From: Beijerinckia mobilis
Lineage (GTDB): Bacteria > Pseudomonadota > Alphaproteobacteria > Rhizobiales > Beijerinckiaceae
Direction: 5' to 3'
DNA length: 64,000 nt
NCBI RefSeq assembly: GCF_000745425.1
Contig: NZ_JQJH01000001.1
Span: 434,001-498,000 of the forward strand
Under the pieces are notes generated by a model. That model worked only from the letters and a program-made list of their open reading frames with translations, made no database searches and was not told where the DNA came from. The stretch's first letter is position 1; each line of letters opens with the position of its first letter. Position numbers and translations under genes: made by a program. Of this stretch, positions 26,209 to 35,018 are shown piece after piece.

Positions 26209-28764
26209 TTGACGACACGCGGGCTCCCGACGAACGAGCCGCTGCCGCCGCGCTTCGCCGACTGGTTTGCGGCGCGCGGCTGGAGCCCGCGTGATCACCA
26301 GTGCCAGCTTCTGGCTCTGGCGCGGCAGGAAAAAGACGCTTTGCTGATCGCGCCGACAGGCGCCGGCAAGACGCTTGCGGGTTTCCTACCCTCGCTCGTC
26401 GATCTGGAACACAAACGTAATCGGCGCGGGCTACATACATTATATGTTTCTCCGCTGAAGGCGCTGGCGGTCGACGTCGAGCGCAATCTGCAAAATCCAA
26501 TCGCTGAAATGGATCTCGCCATCAAGGTCGAGACGCGAACCGGGGATACATCCGCCACGAAGCGTATGCGTCAGCGCCGCTACCCGCCAGACATGCTGCT
26601 GACGACGCCGGAACAATTGGCGCTGTTGCTGGCGACACCCGACGCCGAACATCTCTTCGCCGATCTACGCTGCGTCATCTTCGATGAATTGCACGCCATA
26701 GCCCCTTCAAAACGTGGCGATCTCCTCAATCTCGGTCTTGCCCGGCTGCGCACCTTCGCGCCCATGATGCGCGCGACCGGCCTCTCCGCGACGGTCCGCG
26801 CGCCGGAAGATCTGCAACGCTGGCTCGTCAGGCAAAGGGCAGACGACAAAACACATACACATCTCGCCGAACTCATCGTCGCGCCCGCGGGCGCACCCGC
26901 CGACCTCTCGATTCTCGACAGCGACAATATTCTGCCCTGGGCCGGGCATAGCGCGGCGCATGCGCTGCGTGAAATCTATGAGGCGATCACCAAGGCGACG
27001 ATGACATTGGTGTTTGTGAATACACGCGCGCAGGCCGAATACATCTTTCAGGAACTCTGGCGCCTCAATGATGCGGTCCTGCCGATCGCCCTGCACCACG
27101 GCTCGCTCGATGCCGGCCAGCGGCGCAAGGTCGAGGCGGCCATGGCGGAAGGCCGGTTGAAGGCCGTCGTCTGCACCTCGACGCTTGATCTCGGGATCGA
27201 CTGGGGCGCGGTCGATCTCGTTGTCAATGTCGGCGCTCCCAAAGGCGCAAGCCGCCTCGCCCAGAGGATCGGCCGGGCCAATCACCGGCTGGATGAGCCG
27301 TCGCGCGCCATTCTCGTGCCCGCCAACCGGTTCGAAGTGCTCGAATGTCACGCCGCCGTCGATGCCGCGCGGGCGGGCATACAGGATACAGCCGCACCAC
27401 GCAGCGGCGCGCTCGACGTTCTCTGCCAGCATGTGCTCGGCACCGCCTGCGCCGGTCCATTCGATCCGGAGGCACTTTATGCGGAAATCACCGGCGCCGC
27501 GCCCTATGCGCAGCTTTCCCGCGAGGATTTCACCGCCGCCCTGAATTTCGCGGCTCATGGCGGCTATGCGCTAAAATCCTATGAGCGTTTTGCCAAATTG
27601 CGGGTGATGCCGGATGGACGATGGCGCATCGCCAACGGCCGCATCGCTCAGGCCTATCGCATGAATTGCGGCACCATTGTCGAAGCCGATATGCTCAAGG
27701 TGCGTCTCGTCTCTTCCCACGCGAAACAGCGTCAGCGTGTCGGCGCGGCAAAGGAAACCACCCGCTACACTGGCGCTTTGCGGCGCGGTGGCCGCCTGCT
27801 CGGCGAAATCGAGGAATATTTCATTGAGACCTTGCGTCCACGCGACACTTTTCTTTTCGGCGGCGAGATTCTCGCCCTGCAGGAAATCGTCGCCGACGAG
27901 GCCCATGTGGTGCGCAGTTTCGCGGAAAGTCCCAAAATCCCGTCCTATGCCGGAGGTAAATTCCCGCTCTCGACCTATCTCGCCAAACGCGTCCGCGAAC
28001 TTCTTTCCGATCCCGGCGAATGGCACCATTTGCCCGAGCAAGTCGTGGAATGGCTCCGGTTGCAAGGCGAGGTCTCGCGCCTGCCGCCGCCAGACACGCT
28101 TCTCGTCGAGACTTTTCCGCGTGGCGGGCAATATCATCTCGTCGCCTATCCGTTCGAGGGGCGCCTCGCGCATCAGACGCTCGGCATGCTGCTGACCCGG
28201 CGGATGGAGCGCGCGGGCCTGCAACCACTCGGTTTCGTCGCCAATGATTATGCGCTCTGCATCTGGTCGCGTGCCGATTCCGGCGCGTGGTGCCTGGATA
28301 ATCAGGGCGCACTGGCAAACCTCTTTGCCGAGGATATGCTCGGTGACGATCTCGAGGAATGGCTGCAGGAATCGGCACTGATGAAACGCACATTCCGTTC
28401 CTGTGCCATCATCGCCGGGCTGATCGAACGGAATTTTCCTGGGAAAGAAAAAGGCGCGCGCCAAGTGACGATCTCAACCGATCTCATCTACGATGTTCTG
28501 CGCCGCCACGAACCCGACCATATCCTCCTGCGCGCCGCGCGGGCCGATGCGGCAACAGGCCTGCTCGATCTCGAACGGCTGGGGCATATGCTCGCCCGCG
28601 TGCGCCATGGCATTCTGCATCAGCCGCTCAGACATGTCTCCCCGCTCGCCGTGCCGATCATGCTCGAAATCGGCCGGGAGTTGGTCTATGGGGAAGCCCA
28701 GGACGCCCTGCTCGCGGAAGCCGCCGCCAATCTTCTCGAAGAGGCGATGGACGGCACGCCTTGA
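26209..28764 (+). CDS. Ligase-associated DNA damage response DEXH helicase (Lhr-type)
   Basis: Superfamily-2 helicase of 851 residues starting at TTG 26209, nine bases after pepF. Motif I APTGAGKT is at 48-55; then come motif Ia YVSPLKAL, motif II FDELHAIA, motif III GLSATVRAPED, helicase-C motifs LDLGIDWGAVDLVVN and QRIGRANHR, then the Lhr-core winged-helix region. This family co-occurs with an ATP-dependent DNA ligase, an exonuclease and the PdeM phosphoesterase in a DNA-repair cassette. Only the phosphoesterase (28862) is adjacent here; ligase and exonuclease are not in the window. The role in repair is inferred from the known association. Confidence 0.9.
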   Translation: MTTRGLPTNEPLPPRFADWFAARGWSPRDHQCQLLALARQEKDALLIAPTGAGKTLAGFLPSLVDLEHKRNRRGLHTLYVSPLKALAVDVERNLQNPIAEMDLAIKVETRTGDTSATKRMRQRRYPPDMLLTTPEQLALLLATPDAEHLFADLRCVIFDELHAIAPSKRGDLLNLGLARLRTFAPMMRATGLSATVRAPEDLQRWLVRQRADDKTHTHLAELIVAPAGAPADLSILDSDNILPWAGHSAAHALREIYEAITKATMTLVFVNTRAQAEYIFQELWRLNDAVLPIALHHGSLDAGQRRKVEAAMAEGRLKAVVCTSTLDLGIDWGAVDLVVNVGAPKGASRLAQRIGRANHRLDEPSRAILVPANRFEVLECHAAVDAARAGIQDTAAPRSGALDVLCQHVLGTACAGPFDPEALYAEITGAAPYAQLSREDFTAALNFAAHGGYALKSYERFAKLRVMPDGRWRIANGRIAQAYRMNCGTIVEADMLKVRLVSSHAKQRQRVGAAKETTRYTGALRRGGRLLGEIEEYFIETLRPRDTFLFGGEILALQEIVADEAHVVRSFAESPKIPSYAGGKFPLSTYLAKRVRELLSDPGEWHHLPEQVVEWLRLQGEVSRLPPPDTLLVETFPRGGQYHLVAYPFEGRLAHQTLGMLLTRRMERAGLQPLGFVANDYALCIWSRADSGAWCLDNQGALANLFAEDMLGDDLEEWLQESALMKRTFRSCAIIAGLIERNFPGKEKGARQVTISTDLIYDVLRRHEPDHILLRAARADAATGLLDLERLGHMLARVRHGILHQPLRHVSPLAVPIMLEIGRELVYGEAQDALLAEAAANLLEEAMDGTP

Positions 28765-28861
28765 GACAAACGCCTCTTCACCTCCAGCATAGACATCAAA
28801 CCATAGCCGTAATGCCACGCACGGGATTCCGCTCCGCCGCGCAATGCGATAAAGCTTGGTC

Positions 28862-29572
28862 GTGAAACCACACTCCACACAAACGCCGATCCCGGCCGTC
28901 CTAACCATCGCCGGCAGGAATTTTCTCGCCGATCCGGCGGGAGCCTTGTTTCTGGAAGAGGACGGTGCCCTGATCATCGCCGATCTGCATCTGGAAAAGG
29001 GTTCGGCCTATGCCTCGCGCCGTGTTTTCCTTCCACCCTATGATACACGCCAGATCCTCGCGACGCTCGCGCAATTGATCCGGCTTTACAGGCCACGTCT
29101 CGTGGTCGCCCTTGGCGATTCCTTTCACGATACGGGGGCCGGTGAACGGCTCGGCACGGAGGAACGCGCACTGCTCGCCTCCCTGCAGCAGGGACGCGAC
29201 TGGATCTGGATTGCGGGTAATCACGACAGCGAGAGACCGGACGGCATAGGAGGTCAGTTTCTGGATGATTTTTCGCTCGGCGCTATCCGCTTGCGGCATA
29301 TCTGCGGTCCCCTCGCCGAAGGGGCCGGCGAACTCACCGGCCATCTGCATCCTGTCGCCAAAGTGCGAGGCCGTGGCGGCCTCCTGCGCCGACGCTGTTT
29401 CCTGAGCGACGGGCGCCGCTCCATTCTGCCCGCCTTCGGTGCCTATGCGGGCGGCCTCAATATCCGCGACGAGGCTTTCTCCGGCCTGTTCGCCACAGCA
29501 GAAGCCAGAGCCCATGTCCTCGGAGCGAGAGGCGTTTATCCCTTTCCGCTGCAACATTGCCTTCCAGAATGA
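28862..29572 (+). CDS. pdeM: Ligase-associated DNA damage response endonuclease PdeM-type
   Basis: Metallophosphoesterase-fold nuclease of 236 residues. Start GTG 28862; TTG 28856 is in the same frame, and no ribosome site is clear for either. Motifs: D-x-H in IIADLHLEKGSAYA, GDSFHD, GNHDSE and GHLHP. The LEKGSAYA continuation distinguishes this group from ordinary calcineurin-type enzymes. It lies 97 bp after the DEXH helicase, the usual partner. A DNA 3'-end processing role is family knowledge. The missing ligase suggests either a split locus or partial loss. Confidence 0.88.
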   Translation: MKPHSTQTPIPAVLTIAGRNFLADPAGALFLEEDGALIIADLHLEKGSAYASRRVFLPPYDTRQILATLAQLIRLYRPRLVVALGDSFHDTGAGERLGTEERALLASLQQGRDWIWIAGNHDSERPDGIGGQFLDDFSLGAIRLRHICGPLAEGAGELTGHLHPVAKVRGRGGLLRRRCFLSDGRRSILPAFGAYAGGLNIRDEAFSGLFATAEARAHVLGARGVYPFPLQHCLPE

Positions 29573-29796
29573 TGCTCACCGCATGATCCCTGTCGCATGA
29601 TGCCCGAATAATGATGGCGAGACGCCCTTGCGCCCATTGAACCTTCGGTCAAGGCAAGCTATGGTCGAAACGTTATGAAAAGTCTGGCCGAGCGGTCTGA
29701 TTCAGGGCGGCTTCGCTCCGAATGCCCCTCGCTTCAAAGCCTTCAATGGTTAGACCTATCCTGTCATTCGTGAAGAATGAGGCCAGGAAGTTTCAT

Positions 29797-29870
29797 GCGG
29801 GCGTAGTTCAATGGTAGAACGGCAGCTTCCCAAGCTGCATACGAGGGTTCGATTCCCTTCGCCCGCTCCA
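29797..29870 (+). tRNA. tRNA-Gly (CCC)
   Basis: Cloverleaf readable by eye: acceptor stem GCGGGCG (29797-29803) with CGCCCGC (29860-29866); D arm GTTCAATGGTAGAAC; anticodon stem GCAGC/GCTGC around the loop TTCCCAA, giving anticodon CCC; T arm AGGGTTCGATTCCCT. The CCA end is encoded (29868-29870). It lies alone between pdeM and rpoH. Confidence 0.97.
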
Positions 29871-30439
29871 ACACATTCCCCTGCGCGCCACAATCTCTTT
29901 AATTGCAACAGCTGCATCGATCCACCGCGTTTGAGATTTCGCGCCGGGATCGGCTATCCGCCCGCATCTATCCGAAGGCAGGACCTTCCACCGTGCTCCT
30001 GCCACCATGCTGAAGCAAGGTCGCGAGCATAGGATCCGGGCGTAAACCTGAAAGCATGAAAGAACCCGAGGGTTTCCGCCCTCCCCCGCCACCGGAAAAA
30101 GGCGCTGGCCGAAAACGGCCACGCTTCCGCCACGGACCCACCATTTCAATCAGCTACACACACAAAATTCTCTTCGTGCGGAGGATGCAATGCGGATCAT
30201 TGGAGCCCGGCCACCCCTCTATGATTAAATTTTATTCATCGCAAAAGCTGCGGCCCATGGGAGAGCTGCAAGCTCGGCCCTAACCAGCATGAACAAAGCT
30301 TCATGATTATTTTCTTCAATTTTCAAAGGGTTTATGCTATTAAATTGCCAATAGCCAAATGAAATCCGGCCCCTAACAGAGGCCGAAGGGAGTTGGCTCG
30401 AAAGGATTGAACACATTGATTTTATCGAATTTTAGGCAT

Positions 30440-30458
30440 TTGCTTAGATTGTAAGCAA
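30440..30458. promoter_or_regulatory. Operator-like dyad upstream of rpoH
   Basis: A perfect 7-bp inverted repeat with 5-bp spacer, TTGCTTA-GATTG-TAAGCAA, in an AT-rich stretch 258 bp before rpoH. It resembles a transcription-factor operator. The binding protein is unknown. Confidence 0.4.
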
Positions 30459-30676
30459 TTAGTTTGAATATATGAAAAGCACGGCTCCGGCAGGCGCGAT
30501 AACGCGCATAATGACGGGAATGTGAGATGCCTCACCCCTTTAAATTCATCTCGGGATGAACTTTTCACCCTGCTTTTCGATTGTGATCGCAACAAGCCCT
30601 CCCGCCCTTGCGGACGTGCAGCAGGCTTCCCATTTAACGATATCGCGGGATTAGCTCCAAAGAGTGGTCCTGCGGG

Positions 30677-30709
30677 GATCCGCCACTTAAGCGGGGATCC
30701 GGAAGGAGA
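30677..30709 (+). promoter_or_regulatory. Hairpin abutting the rpoH ribosome site
   Basis: GGATCCGC (from 30677) can pair with GCGG..ATCC (ending about 30700) around the loop CACTTAA, with a two-G bulge. It ends just before the ribosome site AAGGAG (about 30703-30708), and a weak GATC/GATC pair flanks the site itself. Possible translational control of sigma-32; predicted by eye only. Confidence 0.35.
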
Positions 30710-30715
30710 TCTATC

Positions 30716-31615
30716 ATGGCTACAGCTTTGCCGATGATTTCGGGCGAGAGTGGTCTCACCCGCTACCTGAATGAAATTCGCCGCTTTCCCATGCTGGAGC
30801 CGCAGGAAGAGTATATGCTTGCCAAACGCTGGCGCGAGCATGAAGATCCTGACGCCGCCCAGAAGCTCGTTACCTCGCATCTGCGCCTCGTGGCGAAGAT
30901 CGCCATGGGCTATCGCGGCTACGGACTGCCGATCGGTGAGGTCGTTTCCGAAGGCAATGTCGGCCTGATGCAGGCCGTCAAACGGTTCGAACCCGATAAA
31001 GGCTTCCGCCTCGCCACATATGCCATGTGGTGGATCCGCGCGTCGATTCAAGAGTACATTCTGCGTTCCTGGTCGCTCGTCAAAATGGGCACGACCGCGA
31101 GCCAGAAGAAACTCTTCTTCAATCTGCGCAAGGCCAAGAGCCAGATCTCGGCGCTCGACGAAGGCGATCTGCGCCCCGATCAGGTCGAACTAATCGCGAC
31201 CCGCCTCGGCGTCACCGGCCAGGAAGTGATCGACATGAACCGCCGCATGTCGGGCGACGCTTCCCTCAACGCGCCCTTGCGTGAGGAAGGCGAAGGCGAA
31301 TGGCAGGATTGGCTGGTCGACGACAAAGCCGACCAGGAACATGTGCTCGCCGATCGGGAAGAGAGCAGCAACCGTCTCGACGCCCTGCATGAGGCGCTGG
31401 ATGTTCTCAACCCGCGCGAACGCCGCATCTTCGAGGCACGCCGCCTCGCCGATGATCCGGTCACGCTCGAAGCCCTGTCGGATGAATTCGACATTTCGCG
31501 CGAACGTGTGCGCCAGATCGAGGTACGTGCCTTCGAAAAGGTGCAAGCGGCGGTTAAAGCCGGCGTGGCAAGGCTTGAAACCTCTCTCGCTCTGCCTGCT
31601 CCCGCCGCAGCCTAG
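30716..31615 (+). CDS. rpoH: RNA polymerase sigma factor RpoH (sigma-32)
   Basis: Heat-shock sigma factor, 299 residues, with a strong AAGGAG ribosome site. Region 1.2/2.1 is SGESGLTRYLNEIRRFPMLE; region 2 has LVTSHLRLVAKIAMGYRGYG; the core-binding and -10 region RLATYAMWWIRASIQEYILR is fully conserved. The RpoH box is near VKMGTTASQKKLFFNLRK. Region 4.2 has SDEFDISRERVRQIEVRAFEKV. In alphaproteobacteria RpoH is often present in two copies; only this one is visible. The stop codon overlaps a REP-like palindrome, and a terminator follows at 31719. Confidence 0.96.
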   Translation: MATALPMISGESGLTRYLNEIRRFPMLEPQEEYMLAKRWREHEDPDAAQKLVTSHLRLVAKIAMGYRGYGLPIGEVVSEGNVGLMQAVKRFEPDKGFRLATYAMWWIRASIQEYILRSWSLVKMGTTASQKKLFFNLRKAKSQISALDEGDLRPDQVELIATRLGVTGQEVIDMNRRMSGDASLNAPLREEGEGEWQDWLVDDKADQEHVLADREESSNRLDALHEALDVLNPRERRIFEARRLADDPVTLEALSDEFDISRERVRQIEVRAFEKVQAAVKAGVARLETSLALPAPAAA

Positions 31616-31643
31616 AGCGCTTCGGATTTTTGCGGAAACGCTC
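31612..31643. repeat. REP-like palindrome at the rpoH stop
   Basis: GAGCG...TTC / GGAA..CGCTC hairpin around a T-rich loop (GATTTTTG). It overlaps the rpoH stop codon (TAG at 31613-31615). Related to the palindromes at 10337, 34782 and 39310. Confidence 0.55.
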
Positions 31644-31718
31644 CGCCAAAAAACCAGAGTCTTACGGTTCCGAACGGCGTTCAAAAAAGTAAGGCGGCAT
31701 AATCGTCCTTCAATCAGG

Positions 31719-31750
31719 CCTTCCCAAGGAGTTCCTCGGGAGGGCTTTTT
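31719..31750 (+). terminator. Rho-independent terminator after rpoH
   Basis: Stem CCTTCCCAAGG / CCTCGGGAGGG with an AGTT loop, one mismatch and one G-T pair, followed by CTTTTT. It lies 104 bp after the rpoH stop and 40 bp before the GST start. Confidence 0.85.
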
Positions 31751-31789
31751 CGTATTGCTGAGCGATTCCTGCGGCAAGGAGATAAGACG

Positions 31790-32482
31790 ATGATTGATCT
31801 TTATTATTGGACGACGCCGAACGGCCACAAGATCACCCTCTTTCTCGAAGAGGCAGCAGTGCCCTACGCCATTCATCCGGTCAACATCAGCAAGGGCGAG
31901 CAGTTCAAGCCGGATTTTCTTGCCATTTCTCCCAACAACCGCATCCCGGCGATCGTCGACAGGGCACCAGTCGATGGCGGCGCTCCGGTCTCAATCTTCG
32001 AATCCGGCGCGATCCTGCTCTACCTTGCCGAAAAGCATGGAGAATTTCTCTCGACCGACCTGCGCCGGCGGGTCGCGACGCTGGAATGGCTGTTCTGGCA
32101 GGTCGGCGGGCTCGGCCCGATGGCAGGACAGAACCATCATTTCTGCCAATATGCGCCGGAAAAAATTCCTTACGCCATCGAACGCTACGTCAAGGAAACC
32201 AACAGGCTTTATGGCGTGATGAACGCCCGTCTCGCCGATCACGCCTTTCTCGCCGGTGACGATTATTCCATCGCCGATATGGCCGCCTACCCCTGGATCG
32301 TCCCGCATGAAAGACAGCGTCAGGATCTGAATGATTTTCCGCATCTGCGACGCTGGTTCGAGACAATTGCAGCGCGGCCAGCGACCGTTCGTGCCTATGC
32401 CAGGGCTGACGAAATCAATCAGATACCGACCGTCGGCGACGAAGATTCACGTAAAATCCTGTTCGGCCAGACCGCCCGTTAA
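31790..32482 (+). CDS. Glutathione S-transferase family protein (Nu/YfcG-like)
   Basis: Cytoplasmic 230-residue thiol-transferase-like enzyme. The N-terminal thioredoxin fold begins IDLYYWTTPNGHKITLFLEE; the TPNGHK sequence is typical of Nu-class GSTs such as YfcG/YghU, which show disulfide-bond reductase activity with glutathione. The glutathione contact ESGAILLYLAEK is near residues 68-79. The C-terminal helical domain has GQNHHFCQYAPE and the N-capping motif IADMAAYPW. Ribosome site AAGGAGAT eight bases upstream. Single gene after the rpoH terminator. The substrate is not determinable. Confidence 0.88.
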   Translation: MIDLYYWTTPNGHKITLFLEEAAVPYAIHPVNISKGEQFKPDFLAISPNNRIPAIVDRAPVDGGAPVSIFESGAILLYLAEKHGEFLSTDLRRRVATLEWLFWQVGGLGPMAGQNHHFCQYAPEKIPYAIERYVKETNRLYGVMNARLADHAFLAGDDYSIADMAAYPWIVPHERQRQDLNDFPHLRRWFETIAARPATVRAYARADEINQIPTVGDEDSRKILFGQTAR

Positions 32483-32636
32483 TCCATAGCACTTTCTTTA
32501 TTTCTGCTGGGCGTGGCATTATAAGGCTTGCGAAGCAGTGGGGTCGGCGGACCGATCCCATCCGGCATTGGAGCAAAGGCGGGTTTTCGGACATCCGCCG
32601 CGCTGCGGGCAGAAATGGGACGCATAGAGGAAGGGC

Positions 32637-33383
32637 ATGGCGGGTCATAGTCAGTTCAAGAATATCATGCACAAGAAGGGCAAACAGGACGCGATCCGTT
32701 CCAAGCTCTTCTCCAAATTGGCCCGCGAAATCACCGTGGCGGCAAAGCTCGGCCTCCCGGACCCCGCCATGAATGCCAGATTGCGCGCGGCCGTACTCGC
32801 GGCCCGCGCCGAAAACATGCCGAAGGACAATATCGAGCGCGCCATCAAGAAAGCCTCGGCAGCCGATGGCGAAAATTACGATGAAGTCCGCTATGAAGGC
32901 TATGCTCCGGGTGGCGTCGCTATCATTGTCGAAGCGCTGACCGACAATCGCAACCGCACCGCTGGTGAAGTGCGGTCCTATTTCACCAAGGCAGGCGGAT
33001 CGCTCGCAGAAACGGGTGCCGTCTCTTTCATGTTCGACCATGTCGGATTCATCGAATTTCCGCTATCGGTCGCCTCCGAGGAAGCAATGCTTGAGGCGGC
33101 GATCGAAGCCGGCGCCGACGACGTGCAATCCAACGAGGAAACGCATGAAATCATCACCTCGCTGGAAAGCCTGCGTGATGTGGCCCAAGCGCTCGAAACG
33201 AAATTCGGTGAGCCGCGCAAGGCATCGCTGATCTGGAAGGCGCAAAATGCGATCGCCGTCGATGACGAGACCGGCGAAAAAATCCTGAGGCTCGTCAATC
33301 TTCTCGAAGAAAACGACGACGTGCAGAATGTCTACGCCAATTTCGAGGCCTCCGAAACGCTTCTCGCAAAGCTCGACGCCTGA
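32637..33383 (+). CDS. yebC: YebC/PmpR-family translation/transcription factor
   Basis: 248-residue member of the universal YebC family (also described as PmpR or TACO1). It begins with the hallmark [18 protein letters not shown]; family members usually read MAGHSKWANI. Other conserved parts are [41 protein letters not shown] and TDNRNRT. Recent work links the family to relief of ribosome stalling, older work to transcription. Ribosome site AGAGGAAGG directly upstream. In many bacteria it precedes ruvC; here ctrA follows after 505 bp. Confidence 0.95.
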   Translation: MAGHSQFKNIMHKKGKQDAIRSKLFSKLAREITVAAKLGLPDPAMNARLRAAVLAARAENMPKDNIERAIKKASAADGENYDEVRYEGYAPGGVAIIVEALTDNRNRTAGEVRSYFTKAGGSLAETGAVSFMFDHVGFIEFPLSVASEEAMLEAAIEAGADDVQSNEETHEIITSLESLRDVAQALETKFGEPRKASLIWKAQNAIAVDDETGEKILRLVNLLEENDDVQNVYANFEASETLLAKLDA

Positions 33384-33535
33384 CCGGGCTGAGTTTCGGC
33401 TTACGAGGATCCCAGACGAAGGCCTCCAAGTGCAGGCGCAAGGAAAGGCCAGACGGTTGCGCGCCTGTCTGGCCCGATAGGGCTTTCGTCTTGCAAATCA
33501 CAACCCTTCGTCATTCTTGACACCCTCCCTTCGCG

Positions 33536-33543
33536 TTAACCAT
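33536..33543 (+). promoter_or_regulatory. CtrA-box-like half site TTAACCAT
   Basis: TTAACCAT, matching the half-site form of the CtrA-binding motif, 346 bp before the ctrA ATG and just after a TTGACA (33518-33523). Confidence 0.5.
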
Positions 33544-33740
33544 CATGGCTTCATCCTTGGGGTTCAAGCCTTGAGGGTGAACAGGAGATCTGCGCTCGCA
33601 AAGCACCATTTCCAAGCATGGCGAGTGTCAATCCATCATCGCGCAAGCTTCGCCTGCTAGAACCAGAGAGCCGCCTGTTTCAGGCATCAATTGTCTTTGT
33701 CCCGTCTGGAGTTCTTTCCACCAGGACGGGAATGGTTTTG

Positions 33741-33748
33741 TTAACCAT
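33741..33748 (+). promoter_or_regulatory. CtrA-box-like half site TTAACCAT
   Basis: Second TTAACCAT, followed seven bases later by TTAAGG (33755), 141 bp before ctrA. Position and repetition suggest autoregulation. Confidence 0.55.
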
Positions 33749-33888
33749 TCGCCGTTAAGGTTACGAAATCGATATCAACGATGCCCTATCGCTTGACGGT
33801 CGGTTCCGCGGGCCAGGGCATGCGTCAAGGGCAAGAGTTTGCAACGGACGCGTCGGCCGGGCGACCAAAGAGCAAATGGGGACCGCAC

Positions 33889-34590
33889 ATGCGCGTATTA
33901 TTGATTGAAGACGACAGCGCGACTGCTCAGAGCGTCGAATTGATGCTGAAATCAGAGAATTTCAACGTCTACACGACGGATCTCGGCGAAGAAGGCATCG
34001 ATCTCGGTAAGCTCTACGATTACGATATCATTCTGCTCGACCTCAATCTGCCCGACATGTCCGGCTATGAAGTGCTGCGGACCCTGCGCGTGGCCAAGGT
34101 CAAGACACCCATTCTGATCCTTTCCGGCCTCGCCGGCATCGAGGACAAGGTCAAGGGTCTCGGCTTTGGCGCCGATGATTATCTGACCAAGCCCTTCCAC
34201 AAGGACGAACTCGTCGCCCGCATTCATGCGATCGTCAGACGTTCGAAAGGCCATGCGCAATCCGTCATCATGACTGGCGACCTGATCGTCAATCTCGATC
34301 AGAAAACCGTCGAGATCTGCGGTTCGCGTGTGCATCTGACCGGCAAGGAATATCAGATGCTGGAACTGCTTTCCCTGCGCAAGGGGACAACCCTTACCAA
34401 GGAAATGTTCCTCAATCACCTCTATGGCGGAATGGACGAACCCGAGCTCAAGATCATCGACGTATTCATCTGCAAGCTGCGCAAGAAACTCGCCAATGCG
34501 AGCCAGGGCCGCAACTATATCGAAACGGTGTGGGGACGCGGCTACGTTCTGCGCGAACCGAGCGACGATGAAGAACGCATCACCGCCTGA
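33889..34590 (+). CDS. ctrA: Cell-cycle response regulator CtrA
   Basis: Master cell-cycle regulator of alphaproteobacteria (OmpR-type), 233 residues. Start at ATG 33889 ([20 protein letters not shown]), with GGGGA upstream. The frame is open from 33781, but that part is not conserved. The receiver has Asp9/Asp8 and the phosphorylation site Asp51 ([15 protein letters not shown]), plus KPFHKDEL. The winged-helix output domain contains [19 protein letters not shown] and [11 protein letters not shown]. CtrA is phosphorylated through CckA-ChpT. In Hyphomicrobiales it is essential for division. The sequence is nearly identical to family consensus, so the call is very secure. Confidence 0.97.
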   Translation: MRVLLIEDDSATAQSVELMLKSENFNVYTTDLGEEGIDLGKLYDYDIILLDLNLPDMSGYEVLRTLRVAKVKTPILILSGLAGIEDKVKGLGFGADDYLTKPFHKDELVARIHAIVRRSKGHAQSVIMTGDLIVNLDQKTVEICGSRVHLTGKEYQMLELLSLRKGTTLTKEMFLNHLYGGMDEPELKIIDVFICKLRKKLANASQGRNYIETVWGRGYVLREPSDDEERITA

Positions 34591-35018
34591 GAGGCCACAG
34601 AGCCGTCAGGCTCAGCAGTGAATGATCCACAGCGCCCGAAGATGCAGTCGTTTGCCTTTCTTATCCGCATACATTGACTCTACAAACGGATTGTCTGCAA
34701 TCATCTTTGCCTTGAATATCGTGATCATTACCGTGTGATCATGAAACAACACTCGGCGCAGTGGCGTTTCGTCCGCAGTAGCGTTTCGGATATATCCAGA
34801 AACGCTCCACTCAAAAACCAGTGCATTTTCAAGGTAGTGGAAACGCAAAGCGATTCAGTGCAATCGAAAATTGCTCTAGGGTCTTAAGACTTTCGGGCTG
34901 TTTCTACGATCTGCATCCTGCCAGCCTCGTTGCCCGTTCATGAATGACTCTCATGACAGACTCTCAAGGCGTCCAATACGGCAAGAGGCCTGCCCTCAGG
35001 GAGGGCAATCTCCTCGTC
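34591..35018. other. Intergenic region ctrA / rluD (convergent)
   Basis: 428 bp between convergent genes. It contains the palindrome at 34782-34808 and a related GCAATCGAAAATTGCTCTAG segment at about 34860-34878. No T-run terminator is obvious. Confidence 0.4.
34782..34808. repeat. REP-like palindrome AGCGTTTC...GAAACGCT
   Basis: AGCGTTTC, palindromic core GGATATATCC, one extra A, GAAACGCT. Same family of intergenic palindromes as 10337, 31612 and 39310. May act as a bidirectional transcript end between ctrA and rluD. Confidence 0.65.

Larger units (their letters stand above)
29871..30715. other. Long intergenic region tRNA-Gly / rpoH
   Basis: 845 bp without a credible protein gene. It holds a dyad at 30440-30458, an AT-rich patch at 30290-30470, and a structured leader immediately before rpoH (30677-30715). 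Several heat-shock promoters are expected here, but none can be named confidently. Confidence 0.4.
33384..33888. promoter_or_regulatory. ctrA upstream region
   Basis: 505 bp between yebC and ctrA with no gene of its own; the frame upstream of the ctrA ATG is open but not conserved. It contains two TTAACCAT motifs (33536-33543 and 33741-33748), and TTGACA at 33518-33523. No GANTC methylation site was seen here by eye. Multiple promoters with autoregulation would fit the known behaviour of ctrA. Confidence 0.5.
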
